Assembly (NCBI RefSeq): GCF_039545455.1
Contig: NZ_CP154468.1
Span: 1,474,195 to 1,538,194, forward strand
Source: Brucella sp. BE17
GTDB lineage: Bacteria; Pseudomonadota; Alphaproteobacteria; Rhizobiales; Rhizobiaceae
Reading direction: 5' to 3'
DNA length: 64,000 nucleotides
Below the pieces are notes generated by a model that was not told the origin of the DNA, made no database searches, and worked only from the letters and a program-made list of their open reading frames with translations. Numbering within the stretch: the first letter of the stretch is position 1; every line of letters begins with the position of its first letter. Of this stretch, positions 1 through 9,078 are shown piece after piece. The translations under genes and the position numbers were made by a program.

Positions 1-1032
1 CGCTGTGTCTGAAGCCATTCACCGAAGGCGGCGACCAGGGGCGCGGTGCGGGTCTGGCGGGCAGACAGGCGCTGGCCAGGTGAGATGCCGCGTATATCAG
101 CCTCGATAGCGTAGAACTCCGCAATCCGGCGCAGGCCTTCGGCGGCGATTTCAGAGCCGTCGCGGTCGAAGACCTCCTTCAGCTTGCGCCCAGCAATAGG
201 CCACCCGAATGGGACTGCCACCCTTTCGAGAAGGTTTGGTCAGCCGATTGTACCCCTGATAGCCATCGACCTGCAGAATGCCGTCAAAACCGCTCAGGAA
301 GACTTCGGCATTCTCGCCCGCGCGACCTGGGGCGTAGAAATAGACTACACCCGGCGGGTCCTCGCCGCCCCATGGCCTGTCATCGCGGGCCAGTGCCCAC
401 AAATATCCGTTCTTCGTTGTCCCACGCCCCGGATCCAGCACCGGGGCGGTGGTTTCATCCATAAACAGCTTGCCAGACCGCTTCAGATGAGCGGCCAGTC
501 GGTCGACCACCGGTTTCAGGTGGAACGCAGCCTTGCCGACCCAATCAGCCAGAACGGCGCGGTGCAGATCAAGGCCTGCCCGTGCCAGTATTTGGCTCTG
601 GCGATACAATGGCAAATGATCCGCATACTTGCTGACCAGGACATGGGCCAGCGTTGCTTCCGTGGGCAGACCACCGGAGATCAGGTGCGCCGAAGCACCA
701 GCCGTCAGACGAATGACCACTGCGCCTACCACGATTTCCGGGCGCGAGGGAACATCAACATCAATGCACGCTGACCTAGTGGTCGACCCAACCATTAAGG
801 TTGCAAACTCCACCGGATCCTCTGGCGCAGGCAACACAAGCTGCCCCTTTTTCGCAAGAGTCCGCCACGTCGATACATGATTTGCAAGCAAACCGTGCCA
901 ACGCGCAACAGAACTCACCGTAGCGCCAGGCAGCAGCGTCTCTGCTACAATCCGCGCCTTCACCTCATCCGGCCACTTTCGGTTCCCGCAGCTCCCGCCA
1001 CCAACTCGTAGAACCTCCAATGGAGTGTCCAT
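1..1032 (-). pseudogene. IS66-family transposase remnant (TnpA-TnpC fusion, frameshifted)
   Basis: Reading leftward from the ATG at 1032, the first ~100 residues resemble the small IS66 TnpA protein (KWPDEVKARIVAE, helix-turn-helix-like). The sequence then runs directly into the middle of the large TnpC transposase (AHVLVSKYADHLPLYRQSQI, DETTAPVLDPGRG, QVDGYQGYNRL). TnpB and the N-terminal zinc-binding part of TnpC are missing, so an internal deletion has fused the two genes in frame. After YCWA near 190 the frame breaks. The true TnpC frame continues as KLKEVFDRDGSEIAAEGLRR to the left edge of the window, where the element is cut off. It is a dead element; the deletion joint and the frameshift are read directly from the translation. 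Confidence 0.85.
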
Positions 1033-1154
1033 GGAGAAACTCCGTCCTAATTATCTCAAAAGACTAATGCGACAATCAGAACCGTAATTGGAAGGTGAGG
1101 ATCAGCGTACGCTTACCATCTTTGCATCAATGAAATCAGACTTATCGTCAGCAA

Positions 1155-2462
1155 TTACCTCTCTCTTCCTGCCTGGAGTTGTTCAAAGGCAATCTGCAAT
1201 TTCGCGCCGATCATCGAAAAGGGTTCGGGCGGTATCCAGCTAGGACCGGCCATACTCTGTCGGTCCGTGAGCAACTGAGATTCCACGCCTGAAGCCAGCT
1301 CTGCAAGGAGTCTCCCCTGGCTCGTACCACGAAGCACGCCGGCACCACCACAGCCGACCGAGACAAACATCCCTGGGCGTGCTTCACCAAAATAGAAACC
1401 ACCATTGTGTGTGACTGCTGTAAATCCGCCCCATACAAACTCAAATTCATGATTTCGCATATGGGGGAATCGATTTCGATAAAGATCAGTCAGCATTGCC
1501 CGCGCTTTTTTGGGGTCAAGCTCGTTCTCGTAAGAATCTCCGCTCCGAATGAGCAATCGTCTGTTCGTCTTTCTCATGGTGGTGCCCATACGGTGAGCGG
1601 GGAGTATGCCCCACTTGGGTTCTTCACCTAAGCGTGCCAACTCACTATCATCCAATTCAGGCGTGAAAGCGCCATATGTCAGGATGCCTATCATCCGGTT
1701 GCGAACAATCCCCAATTCCCGAGCGTGCAGGTTGTTCGTGATAAATACACGATCAGCAATGAAATCACCCTCGTTCGTCTGGACGCGGAACGGTGAACTC
1801 TTTGATACGGACTGAACGACGATGTTCTCAACCAAATGCACTGACGAGGGAAGATTGTCTGCCAGTCCTCTGTGCAACGCTGCGGGCTGGATAAGAACTT
1901 TCGTTAGTGACTCCAGCCCGTATCGATAGTAGTCGCTGCCAATAATGCTTGTCAGTTCGCTCTGCGAGTATTCCCGAGGGTTCATACCCCATTTAAGGTA
2001 GGTGGAAACTGTAGCCCGAGCGCTCTTTTCGACGCGCGGGGTCGCTGCAGCGGTGATTGCCAATGGGTTTTCGTCCCAATCGCAATTAATCGCGTAACGA
2101 TCAACGTGCATTTTCAGCTCATCCAGACCAGCCTGAACAATGTTCATCTGTCGTGCGGCCCAATCCTCGGCGAAACCCTCAGCATTTGCACTGGGTTCAC
2201 CCGGATTGATCAACAAGAAGCCAGAATTTCGGCCTGAAGCGCCCTCGCCAATAGTTGAGGCTTCCAGCAAGAGTATCGGCTCATCGGGATGAAGCTCAGC
2301 GAGACGCCGTGCGGTGGCAAGGCCAGTGTACCCAGCTCCGATAACGATGTTTCGAAACCGCCGGGAGGTTGGGAGAAGCGTTTTTGTGACTCTTGATGGC
2401 AAGAGCGCGTTCCAGCCTGATCCGGACTTGTATTTGGGTGCCATCTTCAACGTTTTCTCCAA
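1155..2462 (-). CDS. FAD-dependent amino-acid/amine oxidoreductase (DAO family)
   Basis: A 435-residue flavoprotein of the D-amino-acid-oxidase superfamily. An N-terminal dinucleotide fold (VIGAGYTGLATARRLAE, about residues 40-56) is followed by the acidic ribose-binding end of strand 2 (LLLEAS) and the family motif GASGRNSGF. The C-terminal FAD-contact segment is GCGGAGVLRGTSQGR. Family members related to gamma-glutamylputrescine oxidase and glycine/sarcosine oxidase oxidise a secondary or primary amine to an imine and pass electrons to oxygen or a quinone. It is the last gene of a leftward operon, 91 bp after the M20 gene, so it probably oxidises an amine or amino acid imported by the linked ABC transporter. 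Substrate is not readable from sequence. A homologous gene lies at 34926-36221. Confidence 0.85.
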   Translation of the reverse strand: MEKTLKMAPKYKSGSGWNALLPSRVTKTLLPTSRRFRNIVIGAGYTGLATARRLAELHPDEPILLLEASTIGEGASGRNSGFLLINPGEPSANAEGFAEDWAARQMNIVQAGLDELKMHVDRYAINCDWDENPLAITAAATPRVEKSARATVSTYLKWGMNPREYSQSELTSIIGSDYYRYGLESLTKVLIQPAALHRGLADNLPSSVHLVENIVVQSVSKSSPFRVQTNEGDFIADRVFITNNLHARELGIVRNRMIGILTYGAFTPELDDSELARLGEEPKWGILPAHRMGTTMRKTNRRLLIRSGDSYENELDPKKARAMLTDLYRNRFPHMRNHEFEFVWGGFTAVTHNGGFYFGEARPGMFVSVGCGGAGVLRGTSQGRLLAELASGVESQLLTDRQSMAGPSWIPPEPFSMIGAKLQIAFEQLQAGRER

Positions 2463-2553
2463 TATCTATGGCCGCAGGCATAATCAGACATGCCGAGCCA
2501 ATTCGGACGCTTGCTTGTCTGCAAATGGACGGTGTTCTTGTCTCGCTACACAA

Positions 2554-3708
2554 TCATCCGACAATGTTGCGGATGGTTTGCATAAAAATACGAGCGCCAA
2601 CGTCAATCAGTGCATCTGGATAGTCGTAATCCGGGTTATGCAGACCCGAATGCCCTTCCCCTGCCCCAAGGAAAAACATTGCTGACGGTGCCACGCTTCT
2701 GAAAAGACCAAAATCTTCTCCCGGTCGTATCGGAAGAATATCCTTCCTTTCACCATGCTCAATTCCAAGCTCATCCAACGCCTCACGGAGAGCCGCAACT
2801 GGCTCCGCTGCATTGAAACACTGGCGGAATATCTGATGGTATGACACGCGAGCCTCAAGAACTGCGGCCTTTGCCTGCTCCTGCACAAGCTCTTCGGTCG
2901 CCGCCATCAACTCATCCATTTTCTCGTCAGTCATGGTGCGCAGGGTGACCCAGATTTCACCATGGCCCGGACTGATCCCAAAATTTTCGTCGCCAATGAA
3001 AGCATGTGTGACCGTCGCCTGGCGGAAGTCCTCATTCACAACAGTTCCATTACCCACTGCGGACAGTGCGCCAAGCAGTCGTGCGATTGCCAACGTTGGT
3101 GCGATACCCTCCTCAGGCGACGCTGCGTGGGCTGTCTTACCCGAGAACGTAATTTTCATGCCGCGCGTTGCACAATTCACAGCACCATCCTTGAGCGCAA
3201 CAAACCCCAAAGGCAGTCCAGGAAAATTATGCTGCGAAAGCACCATATCGGGTGCGATGGATGCAAATTTTGGGTCAGCAATCACTGCCGCAGCACCTGC
3301 ACCGTTCTCCTCAGAAGGTTGAAACAGCAAAACAACCCGGCCCCGCGCAGGGCGGTTCTCACCAAGTCCAACGCCCAGTGCAACAAGAGTAGCGCTGTGC
3401 CCATCGTGACCGCAAAGATGGCCTTTTCCTGGGATTTCCGATCGGTAATGCAGTTCGGAAATTTCCTGTATAGGAAGCGCGTCCAGTTCTGAGCGGATCA
3501 TCACCGTCGGCCCCTCTTGCAGCCCTCGGTAAACTGCAGCTACACCGTGGCCACCCAACCCGGAAATTATTTCATCAGCACCGGTTTTCCTCAACTGTGA
3601 AACGATCGCGTCCGCTGTCTCAGCCTCCTCGCCTGAGACTTCAGGTCGGCGGTGCAACGCGTGGCGAAACGCAACAATATCGGATAACTGATCGGCATTT
3701 AAAAACAT
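2554..3708 (-). CDS. M20D-family amidohydrolase (hippurate/N-acyl-amino-acid hydrolase type)
   Basis: A 384-residue zinc/manganese amidohydrolase. It shows metal-ligand motifs of the M20D group: GHLCGHDGHSA near residue 95, QPSEENGAGA near 130 and LSQHNFPG near 155, plus the C-terminal HSGLHNPDYDYPD. Family members release an amino acid from an N-acyl conjugate (hippurate, IAA-amino acids, N-acetyl amino acids) in the cytoplasm. The start is placed at the ATG ending at 3708, because AGGGA lies 7-8 bases upstream; an ATG 33 bases further out has no better signal. It sits between the ABC ATPase gene and the FAD oxidase gene in one leftward operon, so it may deacylate the imported compound before oxidation. 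The acyl group and amino acid are unknown. Confidence 0.88.
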   Translation of the reverse strand: MFLNADQLSDIVAFRHALHRRPEVSGEEAETADAIVSQLRKTGADEIISGLGGHGVAAVYRGLQEGPTVMIRSELDALPIQEISELHYRSEIPGKGHLCGHDGHSATLVALGVGLGENRPARGRVVLLFQPSEENGAGAAAVIADPKFASIAPDMVLSQHNFPGLPLGFVALKDGAVNCATRGMKITFSGKTAHAASPEEGIAPTLAIARLLGALSAVGNGTVVNEDFRQATVTHAFIGDENFGISPGHGEIWVTLRTMTDEKMDELMAATEELVQEQAKAAVLEARVSYHQIFRQCFNAAEPVAALREALDELGIEHGERKDILPIRPGEDFGLFRSVAPSAMFFLGAGEGHSGLHNPDYDYPDALIDVGARIFMQTIRNIVG

Positions 3709-3774
3709 GATGGTTCCCTGCTTCAATGAAGCTGCATCCAAAAGTCGGACCGTGATGTGATGTTCGGGCGTCGT

Positions 3775-4539
3775 TTATTGCGACAAATGCTTACGCAAGA
3801 ACGATCGCGTTCGTTCCTCCAGCGGATCAGCAAGCACTTGAGCGGGAGGGCCTTGTTCCACCACAACCCCGCCGTCCATGAACATTACGTTATCTGAAAC
3901 CTCAGCTGCAAAACGCATCTCGTGGGTCACAATAAGCATTGTCATATGCTCGGCAGCAAGCTGCTTCATGACCAGGTTAACTTCATCGACGAGTTCCGGG
4001 TCCAGTGCCGATGTTGCTTCATCAAACAGCATGACTTTAGGCTGCATAGCAAGTGCACGCGCGATTGCGACACGCTGCTTCTGACCGCCTGACAAACGAG
4101 CGGGATAAGCGTTTCCCTTATCGGCAAGACCGACTTTTTCAAGGAGGTCGTTGGCACGGTCAAGCGCATCCGCCTTGCTCAAACCTTTGAGCCGCATCGG
4201 CCCTATGACGATATTCTGAAGAACGCTGAGATGAGGAAAGAGATTAAACTGCTGAAATACCATACCCATCTCCTGACGGATGTGATTGATATGTCTTTCA
4301 AAGGCGCGTCCCTTCAGGGGACGGTTTACCTGCGCTCCATCAAGCCATATTTCGCCGCCTGAGATTTCTTCAAGCATATTAATTGATCGCAGAAGCGTGC
4401 TCTTACCTGACCCACTTGGCCCGATAATGGATACGATCTTCCCGCGCGCGACGCTCAGGTCGATACCCTTGAGCACTTCATGCTGCCCGTAAGATTTGCG
4501 AATTTTCCGCAGTTCAATCATGGGAGTTTGCTGCTTCAT
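3775..4539 (-). CDS. Polar amino-acid ABC transporter, ATP-binding subunit
   Basis: A 254-residue ATPase of the HisP/GlnQ (PAAT) class. It has Walker A GPSGSGKST near residue 42, Q-loop FQQFNLFPHL, signature LSGGQKQRVAIARAL, Walker B VMLFDEATSALD and switch His in IVTHEM. It energises import at the inner membrane with the two permeases encoded just upstream. It overlaps the preceding permease gene by 4 bases (ATGA), which indicates translational coupling. Specificity is set by the binding protein at 5971-6744, not by this subunit. Confidence 0.95.
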   Translation of the reverse strand: MKQQTPMIELRKIRKSYGQHEVLKGIDLSVARGKIVSIIGPSGSGKSTLLRSINMLEEISGGEIWLDGAQVNRPLKGRAFERHINHIRQEMGMVFQQFNLFPHLSVLQNIVIGPMRLKGLSKADALDRANDLLEKVGLADKGNAYPARLSGGQKQRVAIARALAMQPKVMLFDEATSALDPELVDEVNLVMKQLAAEHMTMLIVTHEMRFAAEVSDNVMFMDGGVVVEQGPPAQVLADPLEERTRSFLRKHLSQ

Positions 4540-5192
4540 CGAATAGCTTCCGCTTTCTTGGCGACCCTGCTCAGTCCAAACTCCATTGCGAGGTTCACAA
4601 TGTAGTACAGAACGGCGGCGGCAAAGTAGAATTCAAATGGTCGATAGGTTTCACTGATACCGCGCTGGGCAGTAAGGACCAGTTCGGTGATTCCCAAAAC
4701 TGAGAGGACGGCTGTGTCTTTGAGAAGGATGATGCTGTTGTTACCGACCTGCGGCAAAGCAGTCAGAATAGCTTGAGGAACAATGAAGTGACGTAAAGTT
4801 GAAATTTTACCAAACCCAAGTGTCCGCGCCGCTTCCGTCTGGCCCGGATCAACACCCTGTAGGGATGCGCGGAAAATATCCGCATTATACGCGGCATAGT
4901 GTATGCCAAGACCAATGACTCCGGTCCAGAATGCTGGGAGCAGGATGCCAATTTGTGAGAGGCCATAATAGAGCAGGTAGAGCTGCAAAAGCAGCGGAGT
5001 TCCCATGAACAGAAACACAACGCCCCGAACCGGCAAGCCGACAATTTTTGGCGCATAAAGCGTCACAAGGGCGACCAGGATTCCCAGAACAATACTCAGC
5101 GTCCCCGCCAGAACGGTGATGAGAACAGTCCACATCAGCCCTGTGAACAATATGCCCCAATATGATGGGACGACGCCAAAATCGAGACTCAT
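4536..5192 (-). CDS. Polar amino-acid ABC transporter permease (HisM/GlnP type)
   Basis: A 218-residue inner-membrane permease with about five hydrophobic segments and the EAA coupling loop (GQTEAARTLGFGKISTLRHFIVPQA, given in parts) that contacts the ATPase. The N-terminal FTGLMWTVLITVLAGTLSIVLG segment is the first membrane helix. It overlaps the next permease gene upstream and the ATPase gene downstream by 4 bases each, so all three are probably translated as a unit. It forms the heterodimeric channel with the product of 5189-5851. Confidence 0.93.
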   Translation of the reverse strand: MSLDFGVVPSYWGILFTGLMWTVLITVLAGTLSIVLGILVALVTLYAPKIVGLPVRGVVFLFMGTPLLLQLYLLYYGLSQIGILLPAFWTGVIGLGIHYAAYNADIFRASLQGVDPGQTEAARTLGFGKISTLRHFIVPQAILTALPQVGNNSIILLKDTAVLSVLGITELVLTAQRGISETYRPFEFYFAAAVLYYIVNLAMEFGLSRVAKKAEAIR

Positions 5193-5851
5193 GCGTTCGC
5201 TCCTCGCTGTACATCAAATCTGCTTTCTGTAAAGCGGACGATGATTGAGATGAGAGCAATGATGATAAGGTATGCTGAGCCAGCGAGAGCAAATACCTCA
5301 AAAGGCTTATAAGTAGATGTGACGAACCGCTGTGCACTATAGGTCAGCTCCACCACACCGATCGTTGAAACCAATGCTGTTCCTTTAGCCAGAATGATGG
5401 TGTTGACGCCGAGTGACCGGATCATCAAAGGAGCAGCCTGAGGCAGGACAAACAATCTCATGGTATCAAAGCGACTGAACCCCAGAGACCGCGCCGCTTC
5501 ACTTTGGCCCCGCTCAACGGCGAGTATGGCGCCTTTCATACCTTCGGACATGTAAGCGCCAATGTTAAAGCCCATTGTCAGCACGGCGGCTAAGAAGGGA
5601 GACATTTCAAGGCCGATTTGCGGTCCGCCAAAAAACACGAGAAACAGCTGCACAAGAAGCGGTGTACCGCGTACGACACTGACATACGCAGTAGCAAACC
5701 ACCGGATCACGGAGGCCCCTGAAAATCGCGACCACGTCAGAAAGATAGCCACCGCCAGACCGATAAGCAGTGAAACGATTGTAAGACCAATCGTGACAAG
5801 GGCAGCTTCAGCTATGAACGGGAGTATCCGTCCAACCAGTGCAATATCCAT
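5189..5851 (-). CDS. Polar amino-acid ABC transporter permease
   Basis: A 220-residue PAAT-type permease. It shows multiple membrane segments (ALVTIGLTIVSLLIGLAVAI; VVRGTPLLVQLFLVFFG) and an EAA loop containing GQSEAARSLGFSRFDTM. The RGTPLLVQL motif is typical of amino-acid permeases of this class. It starts 119 bp after the binding-protein gene and overlaps the second permease gene by 4 bases. Confidence 0.93.
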   Translation of the reverse strand: MDIALVGRILPFIAEAALVTIGLTIVSLLIGLAVAIFLTWSRFSGASVIRWFATAYVSVVRGTPLLVQLFLVFFGGPQIGLEMSPFLAAVLTMGFNIGAYMSEGMKGAILAVERGQSEAARSLGFSRFDTMRLFVLPQAAPLMIRSLGVNTIILAKGTALVSTIGVVELTYSAQRFVTSTYKPFEVFALAGSAYLIIIALISIIVRFTESRFDVQRGANA

Positions 5852-5970
5852 TTACAGGCTTTCCCGATATGAGACGCGAACAGTATCGAACTTACGATCA
5901 TCGCACTACGCCTTCATATATTGCTGAAAGAAGGATCAGGGCGGCCCTAATCAGTCGCCCTGAATGCCGA

Positions 5971-6744
5971 TTATCGAATATCTCTACCGACCCATTTCTT
6001 CGCGATAGCATCATAAGTGCCATCAGCAACCATCTCGTCGAGCGCCTTTTTCATGGCAGCCGCGAGCTCCGGGTTATTCTTGCGAATAGCGAAGCCAACA
6101 TCGAAGCGAGGCAGGTTTTCGTCCTTGAGTTGCTCAACAGGCGCGTTGCTTTTGGAAATTGCCACGTACACTGGAATGTCATCGGCAACGATCGCTTCAA
6201 CCCGGCCAGCGCTCAGGTCAAGAAGCAGTTCGGGAAGACCTTTATACGTACGGATGTTGAACTTATTCTGCTCGCGAGCCCACTTCTCAGCGGCTTCGCC
6301 AAGCGTTACGCCGACAGTTTTTCCCTCAAGATCCGCTGCTTTGTTTGCCTCTGAACCTTTGCGAACGAATATACCCAGTCCCGTTCGATAGTAAGGTCCA
6401 ACGAAGTCAACTGCTTTCTTGCGCTCTTCTGTAATCCCCATCGAACCAATAACCGTGTCATATCGACCCGTGACCAGACCAGCGATAATTCCATCCCAAG
6501 ATGTCGTGATAGTATTGGCCTCTACATTCAGACGCCGTGCGATTTCCGCAGCGATATCAACGTCAAATCCAACCAGTGTATTCGTTTCATCCACAAAGCT
6601 GAACGGTGGGAACACACCAGATACAGCATTTGATAGTTTTCCCGAAGACTGAATTTTCTCAAGGTCATCAGCCTTTGCCGTGACGGAAGATAAAGCCAGA
6701 CCGATCGCCATAACCGATAGCGTGACAATTTTAGATATTCTCAT
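5971..6744 (-). CDS. Amino-acid ABC transporter periplasmic binding protein
   Basis: A 257-residue solute-binding protein of SBP family 3. A signal peptide spans about residues 1-25 (VMAIGLALSSVTAKA, cleavage before DDLEK). The mature protein has the family features FPPFSFVDETN, LVGFDVDIAAEIARRL and the YDTVIGSMGITEERKK hinge region. It delivers the ligand to the two permeases. It lies 76 bp downstream of the ornithine-cyclodeaminase-like gene in the same operon. Family 3 proteins bind polar amino acids, opines or betaine-like compounds; the ligand cannot be told from sequence. Confidence 0.93.
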   Translation of the reverse strand: MRISKIVTLSVMAIGLALSSVTAKADDLEKIQSSGKLSNAVSGVFPPFSFVDETNTLVGFDVDIAAEIARRLNVEANTITTSWDGIIAGLVTGRYDTVIGSMGITEERKKAVDFVGPYYRTGLGIFVRKGSEANKAADLEGKTVGVTLGEAAEKWAREQNKFNIRTYKGLPELLLDLSAGRVEAIVADDIPVYVAISKSNAPVEQLKDENLPRFDVGFAIRKNNPELAAAMKKALDEMVADGTYDAIAKKWVGRDIR

Positions 6745-6820
6745 TTCAACTTCCCCTTATTCGAGATCCGCACGATCTCTTTCTGTTAAATTTGGCTGAA
6801 TGTTTAAGCAGCTTGACTGG

Positions 6821-7804
6821 CTAGCAGCGATCATCAGAAGAACGGAATAGCTCATATGCCATACCCGCTGCGGCAAGATCGGCCAGAGCCGTTCCAACAG
6901 CCTTAAAGGTTGTAATTTGCGCGGGTGAGCTTCGCCCCTCCAACCGTCCGGCACATAGTTCTCTCAGGGGGCCTTTCAGGCTGGATGGCACAAAGGCACC
7001 ACTTGCTATTGGTTGCGTAAAGTCGCCAGCCTCATGCAAGGCCTCTTTTGTATCGACATAAACAGCTGAGCGTGCGAGCGTTTCGTCATCTGCCTCCCGC
7101 ATTGTTGGCGTAAAAGCACCGATCAGGTCAACGTGCGTGCCGGGTCGCAGCCACTCCCCCCGGATAAGCGGTGAAGTCGCCAAAGTTGCAGATGTTACAA
7201 TGTCGGCTTCACGGATGCCCCTCTCCAGATCAGATGCCACATAGGCGTCAAACCCAGCCTCCTGTAGCCGGCTAACCATTATCGCCGCACTTTCAGCATT
7301 GATATCCCAGACGCTTACACGCCGGATATTTCGCACCGCCGCATAAGCTTCTGGCAAGAGACTTGCTACACGGCCGGAACCGAGAACCAGTAAGTTATCT
7401 GCGTCCTCTCTCGCGAGATAAGATGCGGCCAATGCTGATACAGCAACAGTTCTCCGGGTTGTTATGGCATTGCCGTCGATCGTCGCGAGCTGAATTCCAC
7501 TACCGCTGTCAAACAGCAGATAGCAGGATGTGAGACCGGGAATCCCACGCCGAACATTGCCGGGAAACACCGTTACGATCTTAACACCGAGATAACCGTC
7601 ACAGCCTGAATTCTTTTGCCACGATGGCATCAAGAGCAATGTAGCGTCTGGTTCATCCTGAACCGAAATTGTATGATGATGTCTTTGCGGTGCTTCACAT
7701 CCGCGGACGAAAGCATTTCGCAAACGCTCAATCAACTCTGCCATCGGCAGTAAACGTGATGCCTCATCAAAAGGAATGTTCAATGGTGAAGAATTGGCCA
7801 TCAT
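6821..7804 (-). CDS. Ornithine cyclodeaminase/mu-crystallin family NAD(P)-dependent enzyme
   Basis: A 327-residue member of the OCD/mu-crystallin superfamily. It has the substrate-lysine segment YLGVKIVTVFPGN near residue 72, NAITTRRTVAVSALAA, the nucleotide-binding loop LGSGRVASLL near 140 and the catalytic-Asp region DLIGAFTPTMREADD near 225. The family includes ornithine cyclodeaminase, alanine dehydrogenase, 1-pyrroline-2-carboxylate and ketimine reductases. As first gene of an amino-acid uptake operon that also encodes an FAD oxidase, a ketimine or pyrroline-2-carboxylate reductase role is plausible (inference). Two adjacent ATGs (7804 and 7801) could start it. The 24-bp palindrome at 8009-8032 lies about 200 bp upstream. 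Confidence 0.88.
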   Translation of the reverse strand: MMANSSPLNIPFDEASRLLPMAELIERLRNAFVRGCEAPQRHHHTISVQDEPDATLLLMPSWQKNSGCDGYLGVKIVTVFPGNVRRGIPGLTSCYLLFDSGSGIQLATIDGNAITTRRTVAVSALAASYLAREDADNLLVLGSGRVASLLPEAYAAVRNIRRVSVWDINAESAAIMVSRLQEAGFDAYVASDLERGIREADIVTSATLATSPLIRGEWLRPGTHVDLIGAFTPTMREADDETLARSAVYVDTKEALHEAGDFTQPIASGAFVPSSLKGPLRELCAGRLEGRSSPAQITTFKAVGTALADLAAAGMAYELFRSSDDRC

Positions 7805-8008
7805 AATACAGCATCTCGCTATAATGTTTAATTTTTAGTAGAACCTGAAACGGCTGACCTTGAGCTCTGCGATGTTCATTCTTTTGTTTCACGCAGACTG
7901 AACCCGCAGCAAAACGCTCAGCGTTTACGACACGGATTTCGGTGTTTGATATGCCATTATGATACTCCCAGGCGCCTGCTTTTCGCTGTTCTTGATCAAC
8001 ACATATCC

Positions 8009-8032
8009 CTTATTGAAAATTTTTTCAATAAG
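8009..8032. promoter_or_regulatory. 24-bp perfect palindrome, candidate TetR/BetI operator
   Basis: Left arm CTTATTGAAAA (8009-8019), two-base centre TT, right arm TTTTCAATAAG (8022-8032): 11 of 11 bases pair. Size and symmetry fit the operator of a TetR-family dimer, and such a regulator is encoded immediately upstream at 8319-9035. The ATTGA...TCAAT half-sites resemble what is reported for BetI-type repressors, recalled from general knowledge and not checked. It lies about 205 bp upstream of the first operon gene. Confidence 0.6.
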
Positions 8033-8190
8033 AATTTACTGTTGCGCTTGCGGACACGCCTTCGTGGTAATACAGATCAGGATTATGTATATATTGCTCA
8101 TTAATTTCAGATATTTGGGTAGTTTATGACGATACCCAACGTTAAATAACGCAATATCCGAGGGAGATGGAGCCAATTGCCCGCTGCCTG

Positions 8191-8211
8191 GGTTCCCCCG
8201 AAAAGGGAACC
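8191..8211. terminator. Hairpin, possible terminator of the tetR transcript
   Basis: GGTTCCC (8191-8197) pairs with GGGAACC (8205-8211) around a 7-base loop. It lies about 107 bp beyond the end of the leftward tetR gene. There is no clear U-run, so a Rho-independent terminator is only possible. Confidence 0.35.
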
Positions 8212-8318
8212 TATCATTAAGCGTCAGCAGGGGTTGAGACAGGAAAGTTAGAGTGAAATTGAGCATTTTTTAGTTTGCCTCAGCTCACTCCGGAAACACG
8301 CCGGACGAAGCATAGCTG

Positions 8319-9035
8319 TCAGATCGATTTGTCTGCAGCTGCATCCTGAGACTGACTAACATCTTCGGAACCGGTTTTGCGGCTCATGGTTTGGCGGTTC
8401 AGTGGACCGAGTTGCGCTTCCAGAAGAGAATAGCACCCTTCTATGGCGTCCTCTCGTGAGACTGCCGTCGGATCTAGGCACCATTCGAGCCAAAGCCCAT
8501 CAAAAAGTGCAATAAAATTTATTGCAAGCTGCTCAGAATTAACATCGAGGACACGTTCAGTGGCAAGCGCAGCTATATCCAGCTGAAGCGCTTCACGATA
8601 TGCGCGCCACAGCTGCCGGTGCTGGGTTCTCAACGTTTCGTTCTTGTCGATTTCACCCCAAAGGGATAACCAGATGTGGAGGTTGTCCTTTGAAAAATGC
8701 TTCTCGGAAAACTGTGCCTGGATGAGAGCACACAGCCGCTGTTCAGGGTTGCTGGAGGCATTATCACGGCTCTCGCGGGCCTCAATTATCTGACGATGAA
8801 CATCATCATAGAGCGAAACCTGATAAACCTCGGAAAGGATTTCATCTTTTCCCGAAAAATGATGTGCCACAAGGCCAATAGAGACTTTTGCTTCCTTGCG
8901 GATATTATCTGTTGTTAACGCTGTAATTCCACCGCGGGCAAGGCAGCGTGTCGCAGCCTCGACCAGCATTCGCCGGCGTACAGCCGGCAACTCCCGACTG
9001 AACCGTGGCGCTCGTTTTTTTTTAATCTCATTCAT
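8319..9035 (-). CDS. TetR-family (BetI-like) transcriptional regulator
   Basis: A 238-residue protein. The N-terminal DNA-binding domain (about 20-65) shows RRRMLVEAATRCLARGGITA and the recognition-helix region VSIGLVAHHFSGKDEIL, the SxGxxxxxFxxK pattern typical of BetI-like members. The C-terminal part includes a BetI-type segment (LWLEWCLDPTAVSREDAIEGC). It is encoded upstream of and in the same direction as the seven-gene uptake/catabolism operon. It probably represses that operon, with inducer being the substrate or a product. The last ~30 residues are polar and likely disordered. BetI itself senses choline, but this gene is not next to bet genes, so the symbol is not given. Confidence 0.88.
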   Translation of the reverse strand: MNEIKKKRAPRFSRELPAVRRRMLVEAATRCLARGGITALTTDNIRKEAKVSIGLVAHHFSGKDEILSEVYQVSLYDDVHRQIIEARESRDNASSNPEQRLCALIQAQFSEKHFSKDNLHIWLSLWGEIDKNETLRTQHRQLWRAYREALQLDIAALATERVLDVNSEQLAINFIALFDGLWLEWCLDPTAVSREDAIEGCYSLLEAQLGPLNRQTMSRKTGSEDVSQSQDAAADKSI

Positions 9036-9038
9036 GCT

Positions 9039-9078
9039 CGGACCTCATAGTATACAACATCACGCAAACCGAGGTCCG
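9039..9078. promoter_or_regulatory. Inverted repeat in tetR promoter region
   Basis: CGGACCTC (9039-9046) and GAGGTCCG (9071-9078) are perfect inverted copies 24 bases apart, just upstream of the tetR start codon (9035). They could be a regulatory site or the base of an RNA hairpin in the tetR leader. No direct evidence chooses between these. Confidence 0.3.

Larger units (their letters stand above)
7805..8318. other. Regulatory gap between amino-acid operon and TetR gene
   Basis: These 514 bases carry no convincing gene. A 76-codon leftward reading frame (8036-8266) has no recognisable protein features and overlaps the hairpin at 8191-8211. The segment holds the likely promoter of the leftward operon, a perfect palindrome (8009-8032), and a 7-bp-arm hairpin that may end the upstream tetR transcript. 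Confidence 0.6.

Noticed and set aside
8036..8266. 76-codon leftward frame between OCD and tetR genes
   Set aside because: No ribosome site, unusual composition, and it runs through the 8191-8211 hairpin.
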